Below are positions 39,981 to 49,607 of a stretch of DNA of 64,000 nucleotides, in pieces (position 1 is the stretch's first letter; the number at the start of each line of letters is the position of its first letter). The stretch is taken from positions 3,066,040 through 3,130,039 of the forward strand of contig NZ_KV917376.1 of assembly GCF_002019695.1 (NCBI RefSeq), in the 5' to 3' direction. Source of the stretch: Evansella clarkii. Lineage in GTDB: Bacteria; Bacillota; Bacilli; Bacillales; Salisediminibacteriaceae. The notes beneath the pieces were generated by a model that saw only the letters and a program-made list of their open reading frames with translations, was not told the DNA's origin and ran no database searches. Position numbers and translations under genes: made by a program.

Positions 39981-41327
39981 ATGAGTAATCTCAATAACGA
40001 CCAAATATTATACAGATCGCTCAAAGCAGGAGCTCAAGAGGCTGAGATTTATGCTACTAAGAATAAACAAGTAACTATAAAAGTAAGTAATTCCAATGTA
40101 GAGACTTTAAATGTTTCTTCTGGTGGGGGGATTGGACTGCGAGTCTTAGTTAATCAAAGACCTGGATATGCCTATACATCTGATTTAAGGGAAGACAGTG
40201 TTATGGAATTAATCCATAGTGCAATAGATAATGCTTTATATAGTAGTTCTGACGAAAAATGGACATTACCTACTCAAGATAACGGAACCTCTTTAAAAAA
40301 CTTATGCCCCGAAGAATTCTCCGCGTGGACAACAGAAGACAAAGTGAATCTATCATTAAAATTAGAGGAAATTACATGTAAGCAAAATCGGTTTGTCAAA
40401 CGTTGTAGAGAAGTTATTTATGCTGATAACCACATACATGTCCAAATAAAAAATACTAATGGATTATCACGTTCTGATAATCGTTCTGTATCTTATGCAT
40501 TAGCGACTGCTGTTGCAGATAACGGAGAAGATATACAACCGAGCAACTTTTTTACTGCTGGTCGCTCTCCAACTGATCTGGACATTGAGTTATGTGCTTC
40601 GGAAGCAGCTAGGAGAGCATCTAATCAACTTAATCCAAAGAAATTAAAAAGTAAAAAGCTTCCTGTAATATTTGAATCATATTCTGCAGCTATAATACTA
40701 GGAAATATGTCTAGTATGCTATGTGCTAATCAAGTTCAGAATAACCGTTCAATTTTTACAGGTAAAATAGGTCATATGGTTGCAGGAAATAATATAACAA
40801 TTGTTGATGATGGTAGATTGTCTGAAGGTCTAGCTACTCGTTCCTGGGATGGAGAAGGTATAGCAACAGGAAAGCAGGTCTTGATAGATAATGGGAAATT
40901 AATGGGTATTTTACATAATAATTATACAGCTAACAAAGCAGGAGTTAAAAGCACAGGAAATGCTGATAGAGCATCTTATCGAAGTTTTCCGACTGTTAAA
41001 CCTAGTAATTTTTATTTGTTGCCAGGTATTACTCCTCAAGAAGAAATAATATCTGAAGCAAATGAGGCAATTTTTATAACTGGTATACATGGTATTCGTG
41101 CAGGAAACTCTGTTACGGGGGAATTTTCTATTGGAATCTCAGGGCATTATATAAAAAATGGAGAGCTGATTTACCCTATTACTGACGTAACTATAGCTGG
41201 TAGATTCACAGATTTACTTAATAACATAGAAAAAGTTGGAGATGATTTAAGATTTTTATTATTTGGAGGTGGAATGTGTGGGAGTCCTACTATACTTGTA
41301 AGTGATTTACAGGTCTCCGGAACCTAA
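39981..41327 (+). CDS. TldE/PmbA-like protease subunit
   Basis: About 448 residues of the same U62 family but without HExxxH, which marks it as the TldE (PmbA) partner that forms the heterodimer with the preceding TldD-like protein. Family marks: GGGIGLRVLVNQRPGYAYTSD near the N-terminus and HGIRAGNSVTGEFSIGISG near the C-terminus. Start ATG 39981 follows GAGAGGAG, 18 bases after tldD. A dedicated TldD/E pair inside a RiPP operon points to leader removal or stepwise trimming of the precursor encoded next. Confidence 0.88.
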   Translation: MSNLNNDQILYRSLKAGAQEAEIYATKNKQVTIKVSNSNVETLNVSSGGGIGLRVLVNQRPGYAYTSDLREDSVMELIHSAIDNALYSSSDEKWTLPTQDNGTSLKNLCPEEFSAWTTEDKVNLSLKLEEITCKQNRFVKRCREVIYADNHIHVQIKNTNGLSRSDNRSVSYALATAVADNGEDIQPSNFFTAGRSPTDLDIELCASEAARRASNQLNPKKLKSKKLPVIFESYSAAIILGNMSSMLCANQVQNNRSIFTGKIGHMVAGNNITIVDDGRLSEGLATRSWDGEGIATGKQVLIDNGKLMGILHNNYTANKAGVKSTGNADRASYRSFPTVKPSNFYLLPGITPQEEIISEANEAIFITGIHGIRAGNSVTGEFSIGISGHYIKNGELIYPITDVTIAGRFTDLLNNIEKVGDDLRFLLFGGGMCGSPTILVSDLQVSGT

Positions 41328-41383
41328 TATAGTGGGGAATAACAACTTTTAGTATCTAAAGTTTATAATAGGAGGTGATATTT

Positions 41384-41482
41384 ATGGAAGAGAATACACA
41401 AACGAATGACAATTTTATGGATATCGATGAATTAGAAGAAATTGAAGCACCGGCTGTGGGATTGCTTGTGTGCTGGGATTAG
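41384..41482 (+). CDS. RiPP precursor peptide (32 residues)
   Basis: A small gene with a perfect AGGAGGTGATATTT site before ATG 41384. The first 21 residues are acidic and leader-like (DIDELEEIE just before the break). The last 11 are APAVGLLVCWD. The only Cys, Ser or Thr in the C-terminal half is Cys30, so the cyclodehydratase next door can make just one thiazoline there. It lies between the TldD/E pair and the E1-like/YcaO genes, exactly where a precursor is expected. The exact leader/core boundary is unknown; I suggest cutting at or after Glu21. Too short for ordinary gene callers. Confidence 0.85.
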   Translation: MEENTQTNDNFMDIDELEEIEAPAVGLLVCWD

Positions 41483-41581
41483 AATTAATACAAGAGTTAC
41501 GTTAGGAAAATAAGACTTTAGAAATAGGTGACCTCACATGTTCCGGAGACCTGCAAATTACTTAATTTAGGAGGAATAATT

Positions 41582-42706
41582 ATGAAGTATGTGAAACCTG
41601 CAATTAAGAAGGCTTGGACCGTTCATCATCGTACAGATAACAGTATACTTATGTTTATGGAATGCTTTGATAAATATATTCATCTCAAATTAAGGAATGG
41701 AGAATACGGTCGGAAACTTTTTAGTCTATTAGATGGAACTAAAACTATTGATGAAATTGTTAGGGTTATAAAGTATGATTGGCCAGAACTTAGTACTGAA
41801 TCAATTGAAAAAACATTAGAAAATTTTTTGGAAAGACTAGACAAGAAAAACTTATTAATTGATAGAAACCTCAACGCTAATGAGGATTTAACTTCGCAGG
41901 ATATTGCAAGATACCATCGTCAAATTGCATACTTTGCGGAGTTCGAAACAGATGAAAAAAATAGATATGATATCCAATCAAACTTAAAAAATTCAAAAAT
42001 TGTTATTTTAGGACTTGGAGGGGTTGGTAGTTGGGCAATACATTCGCTAGCTGTGGCTGGGGTAGGAGAAATTGTAGGTGTGGATGCCGATGTGGTTGAA
42101 AGAAGTAATTTGCACCGTCAAATATTATATAGGGACAATCAGATCGGACAACCGAAGGCTGAATGTGCAGCTGATCTTATCTCACAGCTTAACCCTTCAG
42201 TAAAATTTACTCCAATCGTTAAAAGAATACAGTCAACGCAGGATGTAGAAGAAATAATTGAAGGTTCAGATTTAGTTTTAAGTTTGATAGATGAACCGCT
42301 AATAATCTCTAGACGTTGGGTTAATGAGGCATGTCATACACTCAATATACCGATGATGATTGCAGGTGGAATGGAAGTAGGACCAATTATATTGCCAGGA
42401 AAAACTCCTTGTTTTTCTTGTTTAGAAGATATTCTTCGAAAAGATATATTTTTCTATGATGATATAATTCAACAATATTTAGATGAGCCATCTGATTGGG
42501 TACCAGCTATGGGGACTGTAAGTGCATTAGTTGGTAGTTACACTGCATATGAGGTTGTAAAGCACCTTTCTGAATATTCAAAACCCGCAACCTACGGGAA
42601 AATGTTAAGAATTAATGCTTTTACTTTACAATCTTCAATAGTTGAAATTCCTTATAGTGATAATTGTACAAGTTGTGAAAGAAAGAAGGAAAGGATGAAG
42701 AATTAG
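41582..42706 (+). CDS. PqqD-like/E1-like leader-binding protein (F-protein type, ThiF family)
   Basis: A 374-residue protein. Residues about 1-95 resemble a PqqD-type RiPP recognition element (KYIHLKLRNGEYGRKLFSLL, then DGTKTIDEIV). Residues about 115-370 are a ThiF/E1 domain with the intact nucleotide loop GLGGVGSW, RSNLHRQIL, and two Cys pairs (CFSC and CTSC) for structural zinc. In TOMM/thiopeptide pathways such F-type proteins bind the leader and hand the core to the YcaO enzyme. Start ATG 41582 follows AGGAGG. It overlaps the next gene by one base. Confidence 0.85.
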   Translation: MKYVKPAIKKAWTVHHRTDNSILMFMECFDKYIHLKLRNGEYGRKLFSLLDGTKTIDEIVRVIKYDWPELSTESIEKTLENFLERLDKKNLLIDRNLNANEDLTSQDIARYHRQIAYFAEFETDEKNRYDIQSNLKNSKIVILGLGGVGSWAIHSLAVAGVGEIVGVDADVVERSNLHRQILYRDNQIGQPKAECAADLISQLNPSVKFTPIVKRIQSTQDVEEIIEGSDLVLSLIDEPLIISRRWVNEACHTLNIPMMIAGGMEVGPIILPGKTPCFSCLEDILRKDIFFYDDIIQQYLDEPSDWVPAMGTVSALVGSYTAYEVVKHLSEYSKPATYGKMLRINAFTLQSSIVEIPYSDNCTSCERKKERMKN

Positions 42707-44808
42707 TGTCAAATGCGATTACTATGATACTAAAACCATCAATCCTGGTACCTTTTGAAAAAGAGATTCACATGTATACCCCTGACAAGAGTGTACGTAT
42801 TCGAAATACTAAGGCTAAAGATGTTTTGGCTGATTTATATCCTTATATAAGTCAGCCTTTTAACAGGGATAGAATATCTGAACTAATAGATATAGATAAC
42901 TACTCAATTGAATTTATAAATAAACTTATTGAAAAGGAAATAATAACTCCCCTTCCCCAAAAACCCTATTGGAAAGTTGATAGCATAATGGGTGATTTAG
43001 AAATATCAGTATTAATTATTGGTGAGGGTTATTTAGCAACAATTCTTCAAGCCAAGTTGCAAATGAGAAATGCTAGTGTAAAGAATATTACAGAATTTAA
43101 CGATTTAACAACAATTGAGAAAGAAAACAAGATAGATATTATTATATATACTAGTGATACACCTAATTTAGGTGTGGAGAAAGAGTGGATAAGTATTGCT
43201 AATAGTACGGGAGCTTATTTTATTGAACTTGAACAATTTGGGTTTTATGGAAATATATTAAAGTATGCAAACCCAGCATGTATTAGTTGTTTCAAACATC
43301 GTTTACTTAGTAATACAGCACATAAAGAGTCATTAAAAAACTATTGGCGCTATATTGAGTCTACCACTCTTCCAAAGGAATTAACTTTATGGCCATATTA
43401 TAAGAATTACTCAGAACTATTAATAAATATTCTAGTTAATGAGATAAAAAAAGGTATAAAGACTCTTACTACAGAATTTATAACTGTCAATTTACAAAAT
43501 GGTGCTACTAACATACAAAAAGTATTGCCGGTAGATGGATGTAAATCTTGTGAAAAAGTTTCTAATTATAGTCTTTCTCCTTTACACCTTTACAATAATA
43601 AGTTTGGCCCTATAGTTAATTTAGAGAAATTAAAACTTAATAAGGATGAACCTTACATCAATATATGGACGTGTTCTTTATCAGGAGTAAAAGGTTCATT
43701 AAACGGGGCAATAGCCTCTGCTGGAGCTGGGGGTATATATGACAAAGAGGTGAGGAATCGCGCAATTTATGAGGGGGCAGAACGGTATTCAGCATTAAGT
43801 TATACTAAAACTCATAAATCTAAGTATATTGACTTAAAAGAAAATAAAATTAACCCGCGGGAATTTTTAATGTATACACCAGAGCAATATAAGTTAAAAG
43901 GTTTCCCCTATAAAGAATACAATAATAATCAGGTTATTAATTGGTCAAAAGCTAAAACTTTAGATTCGAGTGAATCTTTCTGGGTTCCCACTTTTAAAAT
44001 TGATCTAAAACCCCCGATCCCATATTTATGTAGGCCAAATTCAACAGGATTAGCTGCCGGTAGGACTATAGAAGATGCTATAATTTCAGGGTTATTTGAG
44101 GTTATAGAAAGAGATGCATGTATAACAACATGGCTTTTAAAAAAAGAGCCAATCACTTTAATTTTTGATGAAATTTATGATGAGGAATTAAAAGAACTTA
44201 TTAAAAGATGCGAATTAAATGAGCTAGAAATAACTTTCTTGAAGTTTCCAGCAATTATTGACATTCCTTGTATTGTAGCATTATTACGGTCAGGGAGTAA
44301 TCGTAATGGTGTATCTATAACCCTAGGTTCAGCAGTGGACCCTTCTTATGAGCGAGCAGCAAGAAAAGCTTTAATTGAAAGTATTTTGCTAAGACACACT
44401 CTTATTAATTTAAGAAAAATTCATAACTACAAGGTTAGAAATAGAGCTCCAAATAGTTTATTGGATCATACATTCTATTATCAAAATAATAACCAAACTC
44501 CTTTGGAATTTTTAGAAAAAGGCGCTAAATGTTTTATATCAAAACTTAATAAAACAGAGGTAAGTAATAAAAATTCGTTAAACTATTATATAAATAAATT
44601 AACAAGAAAAGGATATCAAGGGTTATGGATAGAACTTACTGAGCCAGAGATTAAAATGGTTGGGATATATGTGGTAAGAGTATTAATACAAGGTGCTGTT
44701 CCTCTGGAGCCGGATAATTTGTGTCGTCCACTTGGCTCACGGAGGCTAAATCTATTATCCAAAGAAACTAAAAGAGAAATAAACCCATATCCACACCCAT
44801 TTGCTTAG
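42706..44808 (+). CDS. Fused E1-like/YcaO cyclodehydratase
   Basis: A 700-residue protein. Residues about 1-285 form a degenerate E1-like C domain (LIIGEGYLATIL in place of the glycine loop) with Cys pairs CISC and CKSC. Residues about 310-700 are YcaO, with the ATP site in NSTGLAAGRTIEDAI and FEVIERDA. The C-terminus reads NPYPHPFA, the Pro-rich end that azoline-forming YcaOs need. It should use ATP to cyclise Cys30 of the precursor to a thiazoline. No FMN dehydrogenase gene is in the window, so oxidation to thiazole is not assured. GTG start coupled to the preceding stop (TAGTG). Confidence 0.93.
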   Translation: MSNAITMILKPSILVPFEKEIHMYTPDKSVRIRNTKAKDVLADLYPYISQPFNRDRISELIDIDNYSIEFINKLIEKEIITPLPQKPYWKVDSIMGDLEISVLIIGEGYLATILQAKLQMRNASVKNITEFNDLTTIEKENKIDIIIYTSDTPNLGVEKEWISIANSTGAYFIELEQFGFYGNILKYANPACISCFKHRLLSNTAHKESLKNYWRYIESTTLPKELTLWPYYKNYSELLINILVNEIKKGIKTLTTEFITVNLQNGATNIQKVLPVDGCKSCEKVSNYSLSPLHLYNNKFGPIVNLEKLKLNKDEPYINIWTCSLSGVKGSLNGAIASAGAGGIYDKEVRNRAIYEGAERYSALSYTKTHKSKYIDLKENKINPREFLMYTPEQYKLKGFPYKEYNNNQVINWSKAKTLDSSESFWVPTFKIDLKPPIPYLCRPNSTGLAAGRTIEDAIISGLFEVIERDACITTWLLKKEPITLIFDEIYDEELKELIKRCELNELEITFLKFPAIIDIPCIVALLRSGSNRNGVSITLGSAVDPSYERAARKALIESILLRHTLINLRKIHNYKVRNRAPNSLLDHTFYYQNNNQTPLEFLEKGAKCFISKLNKTEVSNKNSLNYYINKLTRKGYQGLWIELTEPEIKMVGIYVVRVLIQGAVPLEPDNLCRPLGSRRLNLLSKETKREINPYPHPFA

Positions 44809-44885
44809 GGTAAATGATGTTTTGCTTCTCCCTTTATAAGTCGCTATTAATAGAATATATAAGCAAAAGGAGTGTATAGAAAAAA

Positions 44886-45845
44886 ATGGAGAGGGATGTA
44901 GTAATTGAAGTAAAAAATTTAAAAAAAACCTACAAAAAAAGAAAAGGAAATGAAATAATATACGCTCTAAACGGAGTGAATTTTAATGTGTATCGAGGAG
45001 AGATTCTCGGTTTATTAGGTCCAAATGGTGCAGGTAAAACAACCACGATAAAATCAATTTGTGGATTGATAAAGCCAAATGGCGGAGCTGTTCTTATAAA
45101 TGAAATAGACTCAAATAAAAGTCGGTTAAAAGCTTTAAACTACCTAAGTGCGGTATTAGAAGGTAACAGGAACTTATACTGGCGATTAACCGTTCGAGAA
45201 AACTTGGAGTATTTTGTAGGAAATCGTGGAGTCAATCGTAAAAATGAACAAGGAAGAGTAGAGGAGTTACTCCTTTATTTCAACTTAAAAGAAAAAGAGA
45301 ATGAACTAGTCAGTAGCCTGTCACGTGGAATGCAACAGAAACTAGCAATAGCTGTTGCTCTATCGGCTAATACAGAAATTATATTATTGGATGAACCTAC
45401 TCTAGGGCTAGATGTAGAAACAGGTTACGAGGTTCGCGAGCTATTAAAAAGATTAGTTAAAGAACATGGTAAAACTATAATTATAAGTACTCATGATATG
45501 CCTGTGGTACAAGATCTTTGTGAACGAACAGTGATTATCAATAATGGGAAAGTTATTGCAGATGAACAAGTAGATAACTTGATAGCGTTCTTTGATACAA
45601 GGGCATATATTTTTACACTAGGAGAAGAATTAACTAGCCAGCAACGCATATCTTTAACAGAAAACTACCCCATGTGTAATATTAACTTTAATGAGATTGA
45701 AGTGATTATAGAAAAAGAAAATGACTTATATAAGATTATGGATATATTAAAAAGTGAAAAAACAGTAATAGAAAAAATAGACCGGAGCATTGTAGACATC
45801 GAACAGATATTTCTTAAGCTGACGAAGGAGGGGAGTAAAGAATGA
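44886..45845 (+). CDS. ABC transporter ATPase of the RiPP exporter
   Basis: A 319-residue ABC ATPase: Walker A GPNGAGKTT (about residues 42-50), signature SRGMQQKLA in place of LSGGQ, Walker B ILLDEPTLGLD, switch His in STHDMP, and a C-terminal extension of about 90 residues as in antibiotic-resistance exporters of the DrrA/CcmA kind. With the adjoining permease (4-base overlap) it would export the peptide and/or give immunity. Start ATG 44886 follows AAGGAG. Confidence 0.92.
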   Translation: MERDVVIEVKNLKKTYKKRKGNEIIYALNGVNFNVYRGEILGLLGPNGAGKTTTIKSICGLIKPNGGAVLINEIDSNKSRLKALNYLSAVLEGNRNLYWRLTVRENLEYFVGNRGVNRKNEQGRVEELLLYFNLKEKENELVSSLSRGMQQKLAIAVALSANTEIILLDEPTLGLDVETGYEVRELLKRLVKEHGKTIIISTHDMPVVQDLCERTVIINNGKVIADEQVDNLIAFFDTRAYIFTLGEELTSQQRISLTENYPMCNINFNEIEVIIEKENDLYKIMDILKSEKTVIEKIDRSIVDIEQIFLKLTKEGSKE

Positions 45846-46618
45846 AACCATTTTGGTTTCTATTGTGTGCAAACGTTAGAAAGGAGTATATAGAACTCAA
45901 ACGTTATTATCCTAACACTTTAAGTTTAATATTTACTTTCTATATTGTTTTTCTTGCTATGCTATTAGGAATACATGTTATTGGTGACCCTCAACAAGTA
46001 GATACAAATGTTCAATACGTTATTGTTAACTATATTATATGGTTTTTTATGTTAGCGACGTTACAAAATTTAGGGTATGTCATTTTAATGGAGGCACAAC
46101 GTGGTACTCTAGAACAACTTTTTATGTCTCCTGCAGGAATGTGGAGAATTTTATTAGCTAGACTCATTGCAGGTTTATTTTTATACGGAATAATTGTAGT
46201 TTTCTTACTAATTCTATCTATGTTAACAGCTAACCAATGGTTATTCTTTAGAGTAGATGTAGTCATGCCAATCTTTATTATAACTACTATTGGTATGATT
46301 GGTGTTGGTTTTATGTTAGCAGGGTTGGCTATTATTGTGAAACAAATACAATCCTTTTTACAAATATTACAGTTTATTTTAATGGGGCTAACTTTCATTC
46401 CATTATCGACTGCACCATTTTTATTAATAGCGCCATTTGTAAAAGGTGTAGATATGATTCGACAAGTAATGATCCATGGGTTTATTTGGAGTGATTTCTT
46501 ACTTTTTGACTATCTTTCGCTCATGATAAATTCAATATCTTATTTTTTTATTGGGCTTATAATTTATTTTAAGTGCGAGAAAACGGCATTAGAAAGAGGT
46601 CTGCTTAGCCAGTACTAA
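45842..46618 (+). CDS. ABC-2 type permease of the RiPP exporter
   Basis: A 258-residue membrane protein with about six hydrophobic helices and the ABC-2 stretch QRGTLEQLFMSPAGMWRILLARL in the middle (first ten residues QRGTLEQLFM are the key part). It overlaps the ATPase gene by four bases and is the last gene of the operon. It forms the membrane part of the exporter. Confidence 0.9.
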   Translation: MKPFWFLLCANVRKEYIELKRYYPNTLSLIFTFYIVFLAMLLGIHVIGDPQQVDTNVQYVIVNYIIWFFMLATLQNLGYVILMEAQRGTLEQLFMSPAGMWRILLARLIAGLFLYGIIVVFLLILSMLTANQWLFFRVDVVMPIFIITTIGMIGVGFMLAGLAIIVKQIQSFLQILQFILMGLTFIPLSTAPFLLIAPFVKGVDMIRQVMIHGFIWSDFLLFDYLSLMINSISYFFIGLIIYFKCEKTALERGLLSQY

Positions 46619-47296
46619 CTTTTCTCCAATCTAATTATTTTAAAAGTTTCAGCATTAGGGTTTATGTTTTATTTTTTATACTGGGAATGTATAAAAAATT
46701 GAAAATAAACACATAAGAACATCTGTTAGTACTCAGAGAAAGAGGAGCAGCAGATTCCACCGTGTAGCCATTCCTAGAAAGCAAAACAAAAGACCAACAC
46801 CCATTAATATGAAACGATCTATTCAACAAATGAAGGCCAATGACAGGGACGCAATTAGACGAGCTGCTGAATAATAAAGGGATAGAGAAGGTAATTAAAA
46901 TTACTTTCTCTTTTTTAGTGTACGGTTTTTTTAAAATGTCATTGTCATCTCTTTCTTCTGTCCAAGCTTTCCTACTTCCTTTATAAATTTAGCGTCAGGG
47001 TTTCTGTTCACTCCCGCTCCTCCCGATATCTTTTTCGTCATTAGCTTTACGCCTTTTATTAATACTACCTTTTATCTTTTGTTTCCTGTTTAGTTTTTCC
47101 TTTTTTATAAAGGTGCTTACCTCAGAAGTGTCTACCTCACCAGGTGTTTATGGCAAACTAAAAATGTAGGTTATGGCAGTTAATTTATGCCGGCCCCGCG
47201 GGGCCGGCATAAATAAAAAAAGCCACTTGCCAACCTCTCAAAATAACTTTAAACTCCTCGTTGGACCAACAACGTTCGACAGGAGGCTATTAGGAG
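46619..47296. other. Interval with a basic peptide remnant and a GC palindrome
   Basis: After the permease, 46710-46875 holds an open frame without clear start, ending with PTPINMKRSIQQMKANDRDA; it is basic and I do not recognise it (a possible gene remnant). It is followed by a terminator (46884-46917). At 47184-47213 there is a perfect 30-bp palindrome with a core of GCCGGCCCCGCGGGGCCGGC, strikingly GC-rich for this region. The IS21 remnant starts about 80 bases on. Confidence 0.5.
46884..46917 (+). terminator. Terminator downstream of the RiPP operon
   Basis: AGAGAAGGTAATT/ATTACTTTCTCT hairpin (one mismatch) followed by six Ts. Confidence 0.8.
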
Positions 47297-48406
47297 ATGT
47301 TAGCAGTGGCACAAGTAGATTATATCAGACATGAAGTGAATCAAAAAGGTGAAAAGTATGACAGTGTGGCAAAAAGGATGGGAATCGATCCCCGTACTGT
47401 CACAAAGTATGCAAATAAGGAAGAGTTCGAGGCAAGACAGCCTCAAAAAAGAAAAGCAAGAATTATGGATCCAGTGAAGCCTATACTAGATAAATGGATC
47501 AAGGAGGATTTGAAAAAGAAAAAGAAGAATCACCGAACGGCTAAGAAAATGCATGAGCAGTTAGTGAACTTTCATAGTTTCGAAGGTTCGGATCGATCAG
47601 TCAGGGATTATGTTTCCAAACGGAAAAAGGAACTCGTTGATTACCAGAAAGAAGCTGCCCTTCCCCTTGAATCCATTCAGGGGACAGCCCAAGTAGATTT
47701 TGGAACAGCACCTTTTAAATACCAATCAGAGGTCACTGACCTCCCATACTTAGTGATGTCGTTCCCATATAGCAATACCTTTTATTTTCAGGTGTACCCT
47801 TCGGAAAACACAGAATGTTTACTGGAAGGTTTACAACAAATGTTTCATCATATGGGCGGGGTGCCGGCAACTATGCGATTTGATAATCTATCCTCTGCGG
47901 TGAAGAAAATAAGGAGCAAAGGAAATCGAGATCTCACCGAAACTTTTGAACTCTATCCTCGTGATTAATGAGGATAATGAAATGATCGTGAAACACCCCC
48001 GTTTATACGGTGTGAGAAAAAGATCCATGGTATGGCAGCCTTATCTCGAGCTTCTGTCGAAGCGTCCAAAAGCGATCAGTATTCAAGCATATACGAACAC
48101 TTCCCTTATGCCTGGTCGAGATACTTAAAGGAATGCACGGAGGAAGAACAAAAGTCAGCCTTACGGCTATTAGGAAATCTGCTCAAAAACAACGATTTCA
48201 CCCTATTAAACAAGGCTTTAGAGATGGCTTCCACTCATGGTCATCCGAACGCAGACCAGATTAAACATTGTTTTTATTCATTACTTAACCAGCATGAAAG
48301 TTACGAGGCTATCACACCACGCTTTAAGGTGCCTGCAGTCCCACAAGCCACCCGGGGGCTCTCACATTATGATGCCTTCTTCCAGGACGGGGGTGGACGC
48401 AAATGA
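47297..48406 (+). pseudogene. istA: IS21-family IstA transposase, deleted and frameshifted
   Basis: ATG 47297 starts an IstA with the N-terminal HTH (MGIDPRTVTKYANK) and the start of the DDE domain (GTAQVDFGTAPF with the first Asp; MRFDNLSSAV with the second). After GNRDLTETFE the frame breaks near 47955 and jumps to a C-terminal part (KHPRLYGVRKRSM, then KAISIQAY); about 150-200 residues of the catalytic and beta-barrel region are missing. A further frame change gives the end at 48406. Not functional. Confidence 0.85.
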
Positions 48407-48897
48407 ATTAGCAGATTGAGAATTATGCCAAACGCCTAAAGCTAAGTTGGATTCGTGAGAACTATAAAGATCTAAAGGCAGATACACACGAAGAATATCT
48501 TCTGAAACTGTTTGAAAAGGAAGTGGAACATCGAGAAGAACGCAAGATCAATCTATTACTCAGCCAGGCCCAACTGCCGAAGACAGGTACACAACCTTTC
48601 CAGTGGGAGCACATTCAAATTCCACAAGGAATTGACCGGTCAACCGTATTAAATGGCAGCTTTATTAGAGAGAAGGAAAACCTCATTTTATATGGTGGGG
48701 TCGGCACTGGCAAAACCTATTTGGCAACGTTGATATCCTTAAATGCCATACATAGTTTTGGCAGCCGGGTGAAGTTCTTTACGGTGGCAGCTTTGGTAAA
48801 TAAACTAATTGAAGAAAACCAAAAGGGATTGCTTCCTAAGTTCATGAAACAGATTGAAAAGCTGGATCTCCTGGTTCTTGATGAACTGGGATATATT
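48403..48897 (+). pseudogene. istB: IS21-family IstB helper ATPase, truncated
   Basis: It follows istA with an ATG overlap. Codon 3 is a TAG stop. Downstream the frame is intact, with Walker A GGVGTGKT and Walker B LLVLDELGY, then the homology stops at about 48897, where the antisense integrase sequence begins. The C-terminal third and the right IS end are absent. Confidence 0.85.
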
Positions 48898-49415
48898 CTA
48901 ATTAATATTAATACGTCATCGCGAAAGCCGACAAAGGTATCGGTATCGATTGCGTTTAGTAACTGGCGAATCTCTTCAGGTGTGAACGCCTCAATCTGCG
49001 ACCCCGGAACTTTCACCGGCTTAAATTTAACGTGTATAGCTTCATCAGTATATTCTTCCTCGTAACACCAGCGGAGAAAGGCCCTCATAGTCCTTATACG
49101 TATATTTATTGTTATCGGCTTTAATCCGCGTTCCATCATATAACGTATGTAATCGGTAAATACTTCGGTAATGATCTCCTCGTGCAGTAAATCCTTAACG
49201 CCTTCTGTTTCGGACAGGAAACCGGTAAAGTATCCGTAATGTGTCTCATAATGGCGCAGAGTGGTACGAGATAAACCGCGGGTCCACTTGTATGCGAGAA
49301 ACCGATCGTATGAGTCCGATAGATTTAATTCCGCGATTGCATTACGGTTAAAATGTTTCTTTGCATACGTACGGGTTCCGATCTTTTTTGTGCGCTGCTT
49401 TCCTTTTAACGACAT
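48898..49415 (-). pseudogene. Truncated tyrosine integrase of the island
   Basis: Starts at ATG 49415 behind GGGAGG on the minus strand, about 190 bases from the tRNA 3' end. The N-terminal DNA-binding (SAM-like) domain is present (LSDSYDRFLAYKWTRGLSRTTLRHY, with key TRGLSRTTLRHY; then TINIRIRTMRAFLRWCYEEEY). The catalytic domain begins (FTPEEIRQLL, GFRDDVLILI) and stops just before the catalytic Arg, where IS21 sequence starts. R-H-R-Y residues are all missing, so it is dead. It is the likely enzyme that inserted the island into tRNA-Sec. Confidence 0.85.
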
Positions 49416-49607
49416 ACAAAAAACCTCCCAATTTCGTTTGGCAGGCTCGGAAATCCGAATTATCGAAAATAACGCCCCTAAAGGATTCCGCGGAGGGTCC
49501 CAAAAGGATTCGTTAAATTCCGCTGTAAAACCGTTAGGGACTTGCGTTAAAATCACCGTTTCAAATCAACGTAAAATCAGCGGCAAACGCCGTCGTAACG
49601 GGGTTTT

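Noticed and set aside
38535-41327. Housekeeping TldD/TldE pair
   Set aside because: The genes lie in an AT-rich mobile cargo in one operon with YcaO and a precursor, so a dedicated maturation role is more likely.
48717-49556. 279-residue minus-strand open frame as an intact integrase
   Set aside because: Its N-terminal 47 residues lack family similarity and a ribosome binding site, and its C-terminal 60 residues are antisense of istB. Only 48898-49415 is integrase.
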